This document shows, piece after piece, positions 1 through 6,460 of a DNA stretch of 14,589 bases. Each line of letters opens with the position of its first letter. The first letter of the stretch is position 1. The notes beneath the pieces are model-generated. The model searched no databases and had not been told where the DNA came from. It worked only from the letters and a program-made list of their open reading frames with translations. The position numbers and the translations under genes are program-made. The DNA comes from JBLNCE01 sp050260415 (GTDB lineage Bacteria; Bacillota; UBA4882; JAAYXC01): assembly GCA_050260415.1 (NCBI GenBank), contig JBLNCE010000071.1:1-14589 (forward strand), read 5' to 3'.

Positions 1-249
1 AGATGTGAAAAAGACCGCGTGACACCGGTCTCTTACGTAATCTGCGTTTGACGGTCCGGACGGGTTTTTACAACGCTTAAAGTACCGAGCCTTTTGACAG
101 TTTTTGTCCAGAACTATCGGAACGTGCACAAGAGTCATTGATGCCCGAAAAATCGGCATCGCTTTGTCAAGGTCAATCCGCGGCGGTCCGCCTGGGGCGG
201 GTCCGCGTGCGTGTAGATATAGACAAAGAAAAAACGGAGGGATGTAAGC
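1..249. other. Upstream intergenic region of the first lyase-like gene
   Basis: No coding region is supported here. A 6-bp stem-loop (AGACCG 12-17 with CGGTCT 26-31) lies at the left edge. CTTACGTAATCTGCG (32-46) is followed by TTGACGGT (48-55), and similar words recur upstream of the DUF2264 gene. TTGACA at 94-99 is a perfect -35 word, but no convincing -10 lies at the right distance. A bulged stem-loop (GATGCC 140-145 with GGCATC 155-160) and GGCGG-T-CCGCC (182-192) lie closer to the gene. The promoter is probably in this stretch, but I cannot place it with confidence. Confidence 0.5.
236..241 (+). promoter_or_regulatory. Ribosome binding site of the exported heparinase II/III-like gene
   Basis: GGAGGG ends 8 bases before the ATG at 250. 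This strong Shine-Dalgarno site fixes the start and leaves a complete signal peptide at the N-terminus. Confidence 0.85.
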
Positions 250-2631
250 ATGCGGAGGTCCGTGTTCGTGGTGGCCCTCATGGGGTTGCTCATCAGCGCA
301 AGCACGTTGCTGGCGGTGGATTACACGACGTACAGCGGTTTCATTACCTCCGAGGAACCGGTGCTCCCCAAGGAGGAGGTCCATCCCTGCCTCTGGTTCA
401 CGCGCGATCAGATCGGGGCGATCGTGGCCAAGAAGGACGCGGACGCTCATGCCGCGAAGCTCTGGAAGTGGGTTTGGGAGGACATCGAGGCTTTCAAGCG
501 CGAACCCATTCCCTCGATCCCGACCGACAGGAGCAGTAAAGACATCTCCCGGTACTACGGCACCAGCAGCCGAGCCGCCAAGTATCTGGCCTTTGCCTGG
601 ATCACGACCGGCGATACGGCCGCGCGGGACAAGGCGGTCGAGATCTTGCTGCGCGCTTACGACGGGCCCATCTTTGAACTCGACCCGACCGTCTCTTCGA
701 GCGTGGTGGATGAGATCTACCGCGGCGCCTGGCTGCAAAACTACTGCACCGCCTATGACTGGGTGGCCGAGAGCCTCACACCCGAGCAACACAAGGCCAT
801 CCGGGCGCGCCTGATCCCGGAGGCCAGATTGACCTATGCCAAGGTGCATATCTGGGGCCCGCGGCCGCACAATCATCTCTCGAAGCCCGCCTGGGGCCTC
901 GGCACCCTGGCGCTGACCATGTCCGCGGAGCCCGAGGCGGCCGCATGGCTGCGTAAGGCGCTCCATGAAACGAATCGCAACACGCGGTATTTCTTCAGCG
1001 CCGACGGCATCTATCGCGAGGGGTCGCATTACCTGCTCTATTCCTGGGTCAACTTCCTGCCCTTCCTCTACCATTACAAGAACGTCTCCGGAGTCAACAA
1101 CTTCCCCGTGTACCAGCCGGCGTTCGAGTGGATGCTCAACGTCCGCAACGGACGCGGTTTCCTGCCCAACGTGGAGGATGCCTACATCAAGCCGACACCG
1201 CTGCACATGGTGGCCAAGGAATACATGACCACCCCCGCGGCGCTCCATCCCACGGCCAAGCTCGGCAACCTGTTCCAGTGGGCGGGCAGGAACAGCGATT
1301 ACGGCGCCTGGTCAAGCCCGCCGTTCCTGATGGGCGACGGCGGGTACGCCTACCGGATCAACGCCAATAGTTACAGCGGCCAGTCGGTGGACGACACCTG
1401 GAATCTCGACGAGTACCTGACCTACGATCCGGCGATCGAGCCGGTGGCGCCGGTCGCCTCCGGCACCGTCTTCATGGATCGGGGCGGGCAGACGATCTTT
1501 CGCAATAACTGGACTTATCGGGATCCTTCCCACCGTTATCTGCTCTTCCACGGCGTGGCGGAGGCGGATAACCATTTCCACTACGACCACCTGAGCTTCA
1601 TCATCCAGGGCTGCGACCAGATGATGGCGAGCGACGGCGGGTACAGCACGGGGTCATACAGCGACGCCGTCCGCAAGAACTGGTTCATGACCGCGCCCGC
1701 GCACAACGTGATCACGGCCAACGGCCTGGAGCCGAGAGACGCGGCGGAGAACGTCACGCCCGTCTCCCGTTATAACCTGGATACCCAGGTCTTCGACTTC
1801 CAGGAGAAAGAGGCTCCCTACAAGGGCGGCGCGGTGCTCAAGCGCGCCATCGGCTTCCCCGGGCAGGACTACTTCGTCGTGGCCGATTCCCTCGCCAACG
1901 CCAAGACCTCCACCTACGAACTCTACCTGCACGGCGGCCGGGGCCGGATGAGCGGCGAGGGCAACCACCGGCTCTGGACGTACCGCGACGACAACTATGG
2001 CCGCGCCGCCAAGATGGCCGCCTGGATCCTGCCGGCCGGGGCCGCGTTTGAGAACGCGGAGGGGGATGTGACCTACATCAAGGGGGATTCCGTCACCTTC
2101 CCGTACGTCAAGGCGACGGTCAAGGCCGCCGAGACGCAATTCATGCAGATCCTGATCCCGCTCCTGCCCGAGGAGGCGGTCCCGGCCCTGACCGACCTGT
2201 CGGGCCAAGGGGTCCTGGCGGCCAGGGTCGTGAAGGGCGCCGCGACGGACACGTTCCTGTTGCAGCCCGCCGGCCGGACCGGCAAGGCCGGGCCGCTGGC
2301 GGCGGCCGCCACTTTCGCGTGGGTACGCGAGCAGGGCGGATTGAAGGCCTGGATGGTGCGGGAAGGGACCGAGGCGGCTCTCGGCAACGCCCTGCTCTTT
2401 AAGTCCTCCGCGCCGGTGACCATGGTCGCGGATCTGGACGCGGCGAACCGTCTCACCCTGACGCTTGCGGCCAAGCAACCGGCATGCACGCTCAGCCTGC
2501 CGCTGCCGGCCGGGGCCAGACTCGGGCAGGCGCTCTTTGACGGAAAGGAAATAAAGACGGTTACCGCCGGGGATCTGGTGCAAGTGGAAGTTCCCGGGGC
2601 GGGAGAGTTGGTATTGGAGTTCGCGCGGTAA
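250..2631 (+). CDS. Exported heparinase II/III-family protein (DUF4962-like N-terminus), probable polysaccharide lyase
   Basis: This 793-residue protein starts with a signal peptide: two Arg, a hydrophobic stretch at residues 5-21, and likely cleavage after LLA-22. There is no Cys lipobox, so it should be secreted or periplasmic. HPCLWFTRDQ soon after resembles the start of DUF4962 heparinase II N-terminal domains. An alpha-helical toroid (about 30-380) is followed by a heparinase II/III-like beta-sandwich (about 400-790). Candidate active-site residues are H207-N-H209, the EGSHY motif with Y261, and H442-F-H444-Y-D-H447. In PL21-type lyases, His and Tyr residues in such positions remove the C5 proton of a uronic acid. 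The likely role is therefore beta-elimination of a uronate-containing polysaccharide outside the cytoplasm. Sulfation, linkage and true substrate cannot be read from the sequence. It stands alone, 329 bp before the GH2 gene. The family assignment is firm; the activity is inferred. Confidence 0.9.
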   Translation: MRRSVFVVALMGLLISASTLLAVDYTTYSGFITSEEPVLPKEEVHPCLWFTRDQIGAIVAKKDADAHAAKLWKWVWEDIEAFKREPIPSIPTDRSSKDISRYYGTSSRAAKYLAFAWITTGDTAARDKAVEILLRAYDGPIFELDPTVSSSVVDEIYRGAWLQNYCTAYDWVAESLTPEQHKAIRARLIPEARLTYAKVHIWGPRPHNHLSKPAWGLGTLALTMSAEPEAAAWLRKALHETNRNTRYFFSADGIYREGSHYLLYSWVNFLPFLYHYKNVSGVNNFPVYQPAFEWMLNVRNGRGFLPNVEDAYIKPTPLHMVAKEYMTTPAALHPTAKLGNLFQWAGRNSDYGAWSSPPFLMGDGGYAYRINANSYSGQSVDDTWNLDEYLTYDPAIEPVAPVASGTVFMDRGGQTIFRNNWTYRDPSHRYLLFHGVAEADNHFHYDHLSFIIQGCDQMMASDGGYSTGSYSDAVRKNWFMTAPAHNVITANGLEPRDAAENVTPVSRYNLDTQVFDFQEKEAPYKGGAVLKRAIGFPGQDYFVVADSLANAKTSTYELYLHGGRGRMSGEGNHRLWTYRDDNYGRAAKMAAWILPAGAAFENAEGDVTYIKGDSVTFPYVKATVKAAETQFMQILIPLLPEEAVPALTDLSGQGVLAARVVKGAATDTFLLQPAGRTGKAGPLAAAATFAWVREQGGLKAWMVREGTEAALGNALLFKSSAPVTMVADLDAANRLTLTLAAKQPACTLSLPLPAGARLGQALFDGKEIKTVTAGDLVQVEVPGAGELVLEFAR

Positions 2632-2662
2632 ATGGTTTCCCGTCTGCCCCTGGATGCGCGCC

Positions 2663-2759
2663 GAAAAACCTTGTATCGTGCTATCGATGCAGGCCCTCTC
2701 CCCCTCGGTCCTCCTCTCCCGCGAATGCGGGAGAGGAGGAAGGGAAGCGGGGATTTGCC
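2663..2759 (+). repeat. Dispersed intergenic repeat, copy 1
   Basis: It starts 32 bases after the stop of the first gene. Bases 2683-2711 match 11901-11929 with one mismatch over 29 bases. After one extra base comes CCTCTCCCGC and a hairpin, then a 29-base tail (2731-2759) that aligns without gaps to 11975-12003 with about eight differences. Copy 2 has 27 bases where this copy has a single T (2712). It lies downstream of a + strand gene in the same orientation as the other copies. Confidence 0.75.
2709..2740. repeat. Perfect 14-bp hairpin inside repeat copy 1
   Basis: TCCTCCTCTCCCGC (2709-2722) pairs fully with GCGGGAGAGGAGGA (2727-2740) around a GAAT loop. No U tract follows on either strand, so it is not a canonical intrinsic terminator. 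It could stall RNA polymerase or protect an mRNA 3' end (inference). Confidence 0.8.
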
Positions 2760-2814
2760 CCGAAAAATACGCCTTTCTTTCCCTCCCCCTGCTTGGCGGG
2801 GTTCGCATTTTTCA

Positions 2815-2858
2815 CCTCCTGTGAGTGCGACTTTGACGCCATCCCGTCGCTGAGGAGG
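2815..2858. repeat. Imperfect stem-loop upstream of the GH2 gene
   Basis: CCTCCT (2815-2820) can pair with AGGAGG (2853-2858), and GCGAC (2827-2831) with GTCGC (2846-2850), leaving unequal internal bulges. It lies about 100 bases before the GH2 start. Function is unknown; it may be a remnant of a longer repeat. Confidence 0.3.
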
Positions 2859-2944
2859 GGAAAAAAAGGGGAGAGGGTCATCTTCGCGCCGCGAGAAAAT
2901 GTCATTTTCACATCCCTTCTTTAGCAAGCTTTCATCATGAATTC

Positions 2945-2950
2945 AAGGAG
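2945..2950 (+). promoter_or_regulatory. Ribosome binding site deciding the GH2 start
   Basis: AAGGAG ends 10 bases before the ATG at 2961. The longer reading from the ATG at 2937 has no such site, and this AAGGAG would lie inside it. The start at 2961 is therefore preferred. Confidence 0.75.
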
Positions 2951-2960
2951 ATTGCCGGCC

Positions 2961-5900
2961 ATGGACAAAATGCATCACGATCTCAAGCTGGATGGTCCCT
3001 GGACCATCGAGAGCATGGAATTCGAGGAAGGTTTGGCGCGCAAGGCTTATGAACCCGGCTACAAGCCCAAGGATCCGATTCCCGCCCGGGTCCCCTGCAT
3101 CGTCCAGGCGGCCTTGCTTGAAGCGGGGCGCATCGAGGATCCTTATTGGGAAATGAACAATGAGAAGCTCCTTTGGATTGAAGAGAAGGAGTGGTGGTTC
3201 TTCCGGGAGTTCACCGTGGACGAGGTCCGGCCGGGGCAGGTTTTCGATCTCGTCTTCGACGGTATCGCCTATCGGGCCGACGTCTGGTTGAACGGCATCT
3301 CCCTCGGGCGGATCGAAGGCATGTTCCTCCGCCACGAACTGGATGTGACCCGCCTCATCGAGCCGGGGCGGAAAAACGTCCTGGCCCTGCGCCTGCGGTG
3401 CCTCGAAAATTCCCATGAGGACCGTCCGGGCGGCAGGATCAAGCGCGGCATGGTCCGCTCGTCGGGGGTGGTGGCGCCGTTCAGCTACTGGTGGAACTGG
3501 TCCCCGCACCTCGTCCCCATCGGGCTCTGGAAATCGGTCCGCCTGCGCGCCACCGGCGGCGTGGCCCTCAAGGATCCTTGCGTGCGCACGGCGATCGATT
3601 GGGACGAATGCGAGGAGGCGGCCAGCGCCGACCTGCACGTGACGGTGGAGGCCCATAACCGGCACGGGATGCCCCGGGAGGCGGTCATCCGCGGCCGCAT
3701 AACCGGCGAGGGCTTCACCGGACGTCCCCTTTTCATGGCGCAAAGGGTTACGCTGGCACCCGGTTCCAACCTGGTGGAACTGGTTTCCCTGCTCGAGCGG
3801 CCCCGTCTCTGGTGGCCGAACGGCTTGGGCGAACACCCGCTCTACCGGCTCAAGCTGGAGGTGATTGACGGCGAAGGCGCGGTCCTGGACCGGACCGAAA
3901 CCACCTTTGGCGTACGGGAACTGAGGATGCTCCATAACCCCGACGACCTTTGGGTCCAGGAGATTCATGGCCAGTCCAACCGGCTCTGGTCCATCGTGGG
4001 CAATCCGTACCCCTGGACCTTCAGCATTAATCGCAGGCGGGTCTTTATCCGCGGCACCAACTGGCTGCCCACGGACAGCCTCTTCCGCTTCTCCGAGGCG
4101 CGCTACAAGCTCTTCCTGGACCAGGTCGAGACGGCCAACCTCAACCTGGTCCGCGTCTGGGGCGGCGGCATCCAGGAAACGGAAGCTTTTTACCGCCTCT
4201 GCGACGAAAAGGGCATCATGACCTGGACGGAGTTCTGGTTGGCCTGCGCCAGCTATCCGGCCATGCCGCACGATCTCTTTCTGCGCTGCGCCGAGGATCA
4301 GATCCGCTGCGTGCGCAACCACCCGAGCGTGGTCCTTTACTGCGGCGGCAACGAGTACAATCCCGACGAACCGGAAAACAAGGAGCTTGTCGACAAGCTG
4401 TCCAGGGTCTGCGCCGCGCACGACCCGACGCGACCCTTCCGGCGCGGCTCGCCATATAAGGGCGACCGCCACGGCGGCTTGCTCATGATACCCACCCGCA
4501 CCTCGAACAAGTATAACGGCGATATCCTCAACGGCGACCAACGGCTCGTGCTCTTTCGCGCCGAGGTGGCGGTGATGCGCTCCGCGCCGCTCCTCGAGAG
4601 CATCAGACGGTTCATCGGCGAGGATAAGATCTGGCCCATCGAGAAGCAGACCTGGCAATACCACCACGCCGTCGTGGGCGAACAGGAGCGGGACGCGCGT
4701 GAGTACGGCGGCGCGGACGACCTGGAGCACTGGCTCATGGCCGGCCAGATCGCCCACGGCCAGAACCACCGCCATAACCTTGAGTATTGCCGGCAGACCA
4801 AGTACTGGTGCTCCGGATGCCTGCAATGGCAGATCAACGGCTCCTGGCCGGCCTTCCATCGTGAGCTGATCGACTGGTACGGCGTGCCAAAGCCGGCCTT
4901 CTACGCCTACAAGCGCGCCGCTGCGGATTACCTCGTCCTGGCGGACATGGAGAAGTACGTCTTCGACGGGAACGAGGTCTTTGCCCCGGAAATCTACGTC
5001 GTCAGCGACAAACAGAATCGCACCGGCGAGGTTCACGTGCGGGCGCGGATCTTTGACCTGAACATGGGGATCCTGTATGAACAGGAAGGGGACGCCGTTC
5101 TCGAAGCGGACGCCTCGGCCAAGGCCATGCGCCTTGCCTGGCGGGTGCCCGGCGCCTATTTGCGCCGCGTTTTCTTCCTGCACCTTGAGATGACGCGCTT
5201 TGGCGAGCTCTTGGCCGAGAACCTCTATTGGGTCGGCACCTCGGCCTATGCGCGCCCAGAAAAGGTCCTCAACTTGAACGGCTGTTGGCAGTGGCAGGTG
5301 GGCGCGGAAGCCAAGGAAACCGGCTGGAAGAAGACGATCATGCCGTCCTACTGGCACAAACCGCCCGAGGCTCCGCCCGCCGGCGAATCGGTGTGGTACC
5401 GGCGCAGGGTGGTTATCCCGTTTGACTGGCAAGGGACGGAACTGGAAGTATTCTGCGCCGGTTTCGAGGGCAACGACGAGGTCTCCTGGAACGGCGTCCA
5501 CATCGGGAGCACCGAAGAGGAACTGACAGTGCAGATCGGCACGGACGACCTGCTCTTTACGGAAAGATGGGCTGAGCGGCAGGCGCAGGAGAAAGGCTCC
5601 GCCGCGCAGGAGCCGCGGGCGCGGACGGCGCAGGTCAAGGGCGACCGCCAGAATATCCGCATCAGTTCCGACCCGTTTATCGTCCCCAACCTGATCAAGC
5701 GCTTCTACCGCATCCCGGTCGAATCCATCGTCTGGGGCGGGGAGAACGTGCTCGAGATCCGGCTCCACGGCGAGCACGCCACGGGCATCTCGGAACCGGT
5801 CTTCGTGCGCGCCGCCTCTTCGCCCGAGCAGCAGCGGGCGATCATCGACTACGACAACGAGCGGGCCTATCTGGCGGACTTGCGGAACCTGCCCGAGGTG

Positions 5901-6221
5901 GACCTGGAGGCGGAAGTCTTCCACGACGGTCTGGAAACAGCCGCGGGTGGCGAGATCCTGTTCCATATTCGCCTGCGTAACCGGGGGAGCGGGATGGCGT
6001 TCTTTACCGGCCTCAGGCTCGACGGTCTGGATGTGACGGAGGCGGGGATCTTTTACTCCGATAACTATTTCGCCGTCCTGCCGGGGACCGAAAAGACGGT
6101 CCTGGTCAAGGTGGTGAACGATCGCGGTGGCCAAGGAAAGAAAGCGGTCCGGTTCGAGATTTCAGGGTGGAACGTGAAGCGGAAGCCGATCGGGCCGGAG
6201 ATCGAATTGGTGCTGGGATGA
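2961..6221 (+). CDS. GH2-family glycoside hydrolase, beta-mannosidase-like, with extra C-terminal domains
   Basis: This 1086-residue protein has no signal peptide and should act in the cytoplasm on imported oligosaccharides. A GH2 sugar-binding jelly roll (about 1-190) and an immunoglobulin-like domain precede a TIM barrel starting near FIRGTNWLP (362-370), with RVWGGG at 398-403. The likely acid/base is E465 in CGGNE, after a typical RNHPSVVLY strand. The likely nucleophile is E535 in FRAEVAV, where beta-mannosidases usually have SEFG. After the barrel comes an immunoglobulin-like part. A second jelly-roll-like domain follows (about 768-952; it begins LNGCWQW and contains EVSWNG), then a CARDB-like beta domain (about 975-1086). 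A charged, low-complexity insert lies at about 868-897. Beta-mannosidase is the best guess, but other exo-acting GH2 activities, such as exo-beta-glucosaminidase, are possible. The family is certain; the substrate is not. Confidence 0.94.
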   Translation: MDKMHHDLKLDGPWTIESMEFEEGLARKAYEPGYKPKDPIPARVPCIVQAALLEAGRIEDPYWEMNNEKLLWIEEKEWWFFREFTVDEVRPGQVFDLVFDGIAYRADVWLNGISLGRIEGMFLRHELDVTRLIEPGRKNVLALRLRCLENSHEDRPGGRIKRGMVRSSGVVAPFSYWWNWSPHLVPIGLWKSVRLRATGGVALKDPCVRTAIDWDECEEAASADLHVTVEAHNRHGMPREAVIRGRITGEGFTGRPLFMAQRVTLAPGSNLVELVSLLERPRLWWPNGLGEHPLYRLKLEVIDGEGAVLDRTETTFGVRELRMLHNPDDLWVQEIHGQSNRLWSIVGNPYPWTFSINRRRVFIRGTNWLPTDSLFRFSEARYKLFLDQVETANLNLVRVWGGGIQETEAFYRLCDEKGIMTWTEFWLACASYPAMPHDLFLRCAEDQIRCVRNHPSVVLYCGGNEYNPDEPENKELVDKLSRVCAAHDPTRPFRRGSPYKGDRHGGLLMIPTRTSNKYNGDILNGDQRLVLFRAEVAVMRSAPLLESIRRFIGEDKIWPIEKQTWQYHHAVVGEQERDAREYGGADDLEHWLMAGQIAHGQNHRHNLEYCRQTKYWCSGCLQWQINGSWPAFHRELIDWYGVPKPAFYAYKRAAADYLVLADMEKYVFDGNEVFAPEIYVVSDKQNRTGEVHVRARIFDLNMGILYEQEGDAVLEADASAKAMRLAWRVPGAYLRRVFFLHLEMTRFGELLAENLYWVGTSAYARPEKVLNLNGCWQWQVGAEAKETGWKKTIMPSYWHKPPEAPPAGESVWYRRRVVIPFDWQGTELEVFCAGFEGNDEVSWNGVHIGSTEEELTVQIGTDDLLFTERWAERQAQEKGSAAQEPRARTAQVKGDRQNIRISSDPFIVPNLIKRFYRIPVESIVWGGENVLEIRLHGEHATGISEPVFVRAASSPEQQRAIIDYDNERAYLADLRNLPEVDLEAEVFHDGLETAAGGEILFHIRLRNRGSGMAFFTGLRLDGLDVTEAGIFYSDNYFAVLPGTEKTVLVKVVNDRGGQGKKAVRFEISGWNVKRKPIGPEIELVLG

Positions 6222-6312
6222 GCGGTACACTTCAGGAAGAGATGTGAAAGACCCTTTGTAACCACGAAACACACGAACAAAAGGCAAGTGCGGCATGCCA
6301 CCGCCGCCGGGG

Positions 6313-6329
6313 TCCGGGGTGTCCCCGGA
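6313..6329. repeat. Short GC-rich hairpin downstream of the GH2 gene
   Basis: TCCGGGG (6313-6319) pairs with CCCCGGA (6323-6329) around a TGT loop. No T tract follows, so a terminator is not supported. It is probably part of a dispersed palindromic element. Confidence 0.5.
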
Positions 6330-6341
6330 AACCCATATCGT

Positions 6342-6405
6342 AACTCACCCCACGGCCCCTCTCTTCCGCGGAAGAGAGGGGGTGGTCGAAGGCCGGGGGT
6401 GAGTT
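6342..6405. repeat. Nested palindromic intergenic repeat
   Basis: The outer arms AACTCACCCC (6342-6351) and GGGGTGAGTT (6396-6405) pair over 10 bp. Inside is a perfect 26-bp palindrome (6356-6381) with half-site CCCCTCTCTTCCG. The remaining inner sequence has GGCC on both sides. The CTCACCCC...GGGGTGAG form resembles dispersed repeats found between genes in many GC-rich bacteria (from general knowledge). It ends 56 bases before the next start, so it may lie in that gene's 5' leader. Confidence 0.8.
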
Positions 6406-6460
6406 GACTTTTGCATCTGCTCTACTAGAGAACCGACTTGGATAAGGAGATACGCTCATT

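Larger units (their letters stand above)
2632..2960. other. Repeat-filled intergenic region between the first lyase-like gene and the GH2 gene
   Basis: These 329 bp hold no supported gene. They contain a dispersed repeat copy (2663-2759) with a strong 14-bp hairpin, a small hairpin (CGGGG 2748-2752 with CCCCG 2758-2762), and purine/pyrimidine-biased tracts including seven A (2861-2867) flanked by G runs. An imperfect stem-loop lies at 2815-2858. The GH2 Shine-Dalgarno site is at the right end. No clear sigma70 promoter was found. Confidence 0.7.
6222..6460. other. Palindrome-rich spacer between the GH2 gene and the second lyase-like gene
   Basis: No gene is visible in these 239 bp. AGATGTGAAAGACC (6240-6253) resembles the first 16 bases of the window. 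CCACGAAACACACGAAC (6262-6278) is a tandem-like ACGAA-rich word of a kind I recall as dispersed in uncultured bacteria. GGCATGCC (6292-6299) is a short palindrome. A small hairpin and a large nested palindrome follow. TTGACT (6404-6409) could be a -35 element, but no good -10 lies at standard spacing. Confidence 0.6.

Noticed and set aside
94..122. Promoter from TTGACA at 94-99
   Set aside because: The -35 word is perfect, but nothing resembling TATAAT lies 16-18 bases downstream; the best is TATCGG at 15 bases.
2663..2760. CRISPR or insertion-sequence interpretation of the repeated intergenic sequence
   Set aside because: Copies are kilobases apart, with no regular spacers, no transposase and no visible target-site duplications.
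1654..2808. 384-codon antisense frame opposite the 3' half of the first lyase-like gene
   Set aside because: Codon-opposite phase, no domain signal, and it continues into a dispersed repeat.
2632..2853. 73-codon + frame directly after the first gene
   Set aside because: It is encoded entirely by the dispersed repeat and has no ribosome binding site of its own.
2943..6134. Uninterrupted 1063-codon antisense reading frame opposite the GH2 gene
   Set aside because: Its codons lie exactly opposite GH2 codons, so it stays open simply because the GH2 gene avoids TTA, CTA and TCA codons. The translation is Asp/Val/Arg/Gly/Pro-rich with no recognisable domain, while the sense strand encodes a clear enzyme.
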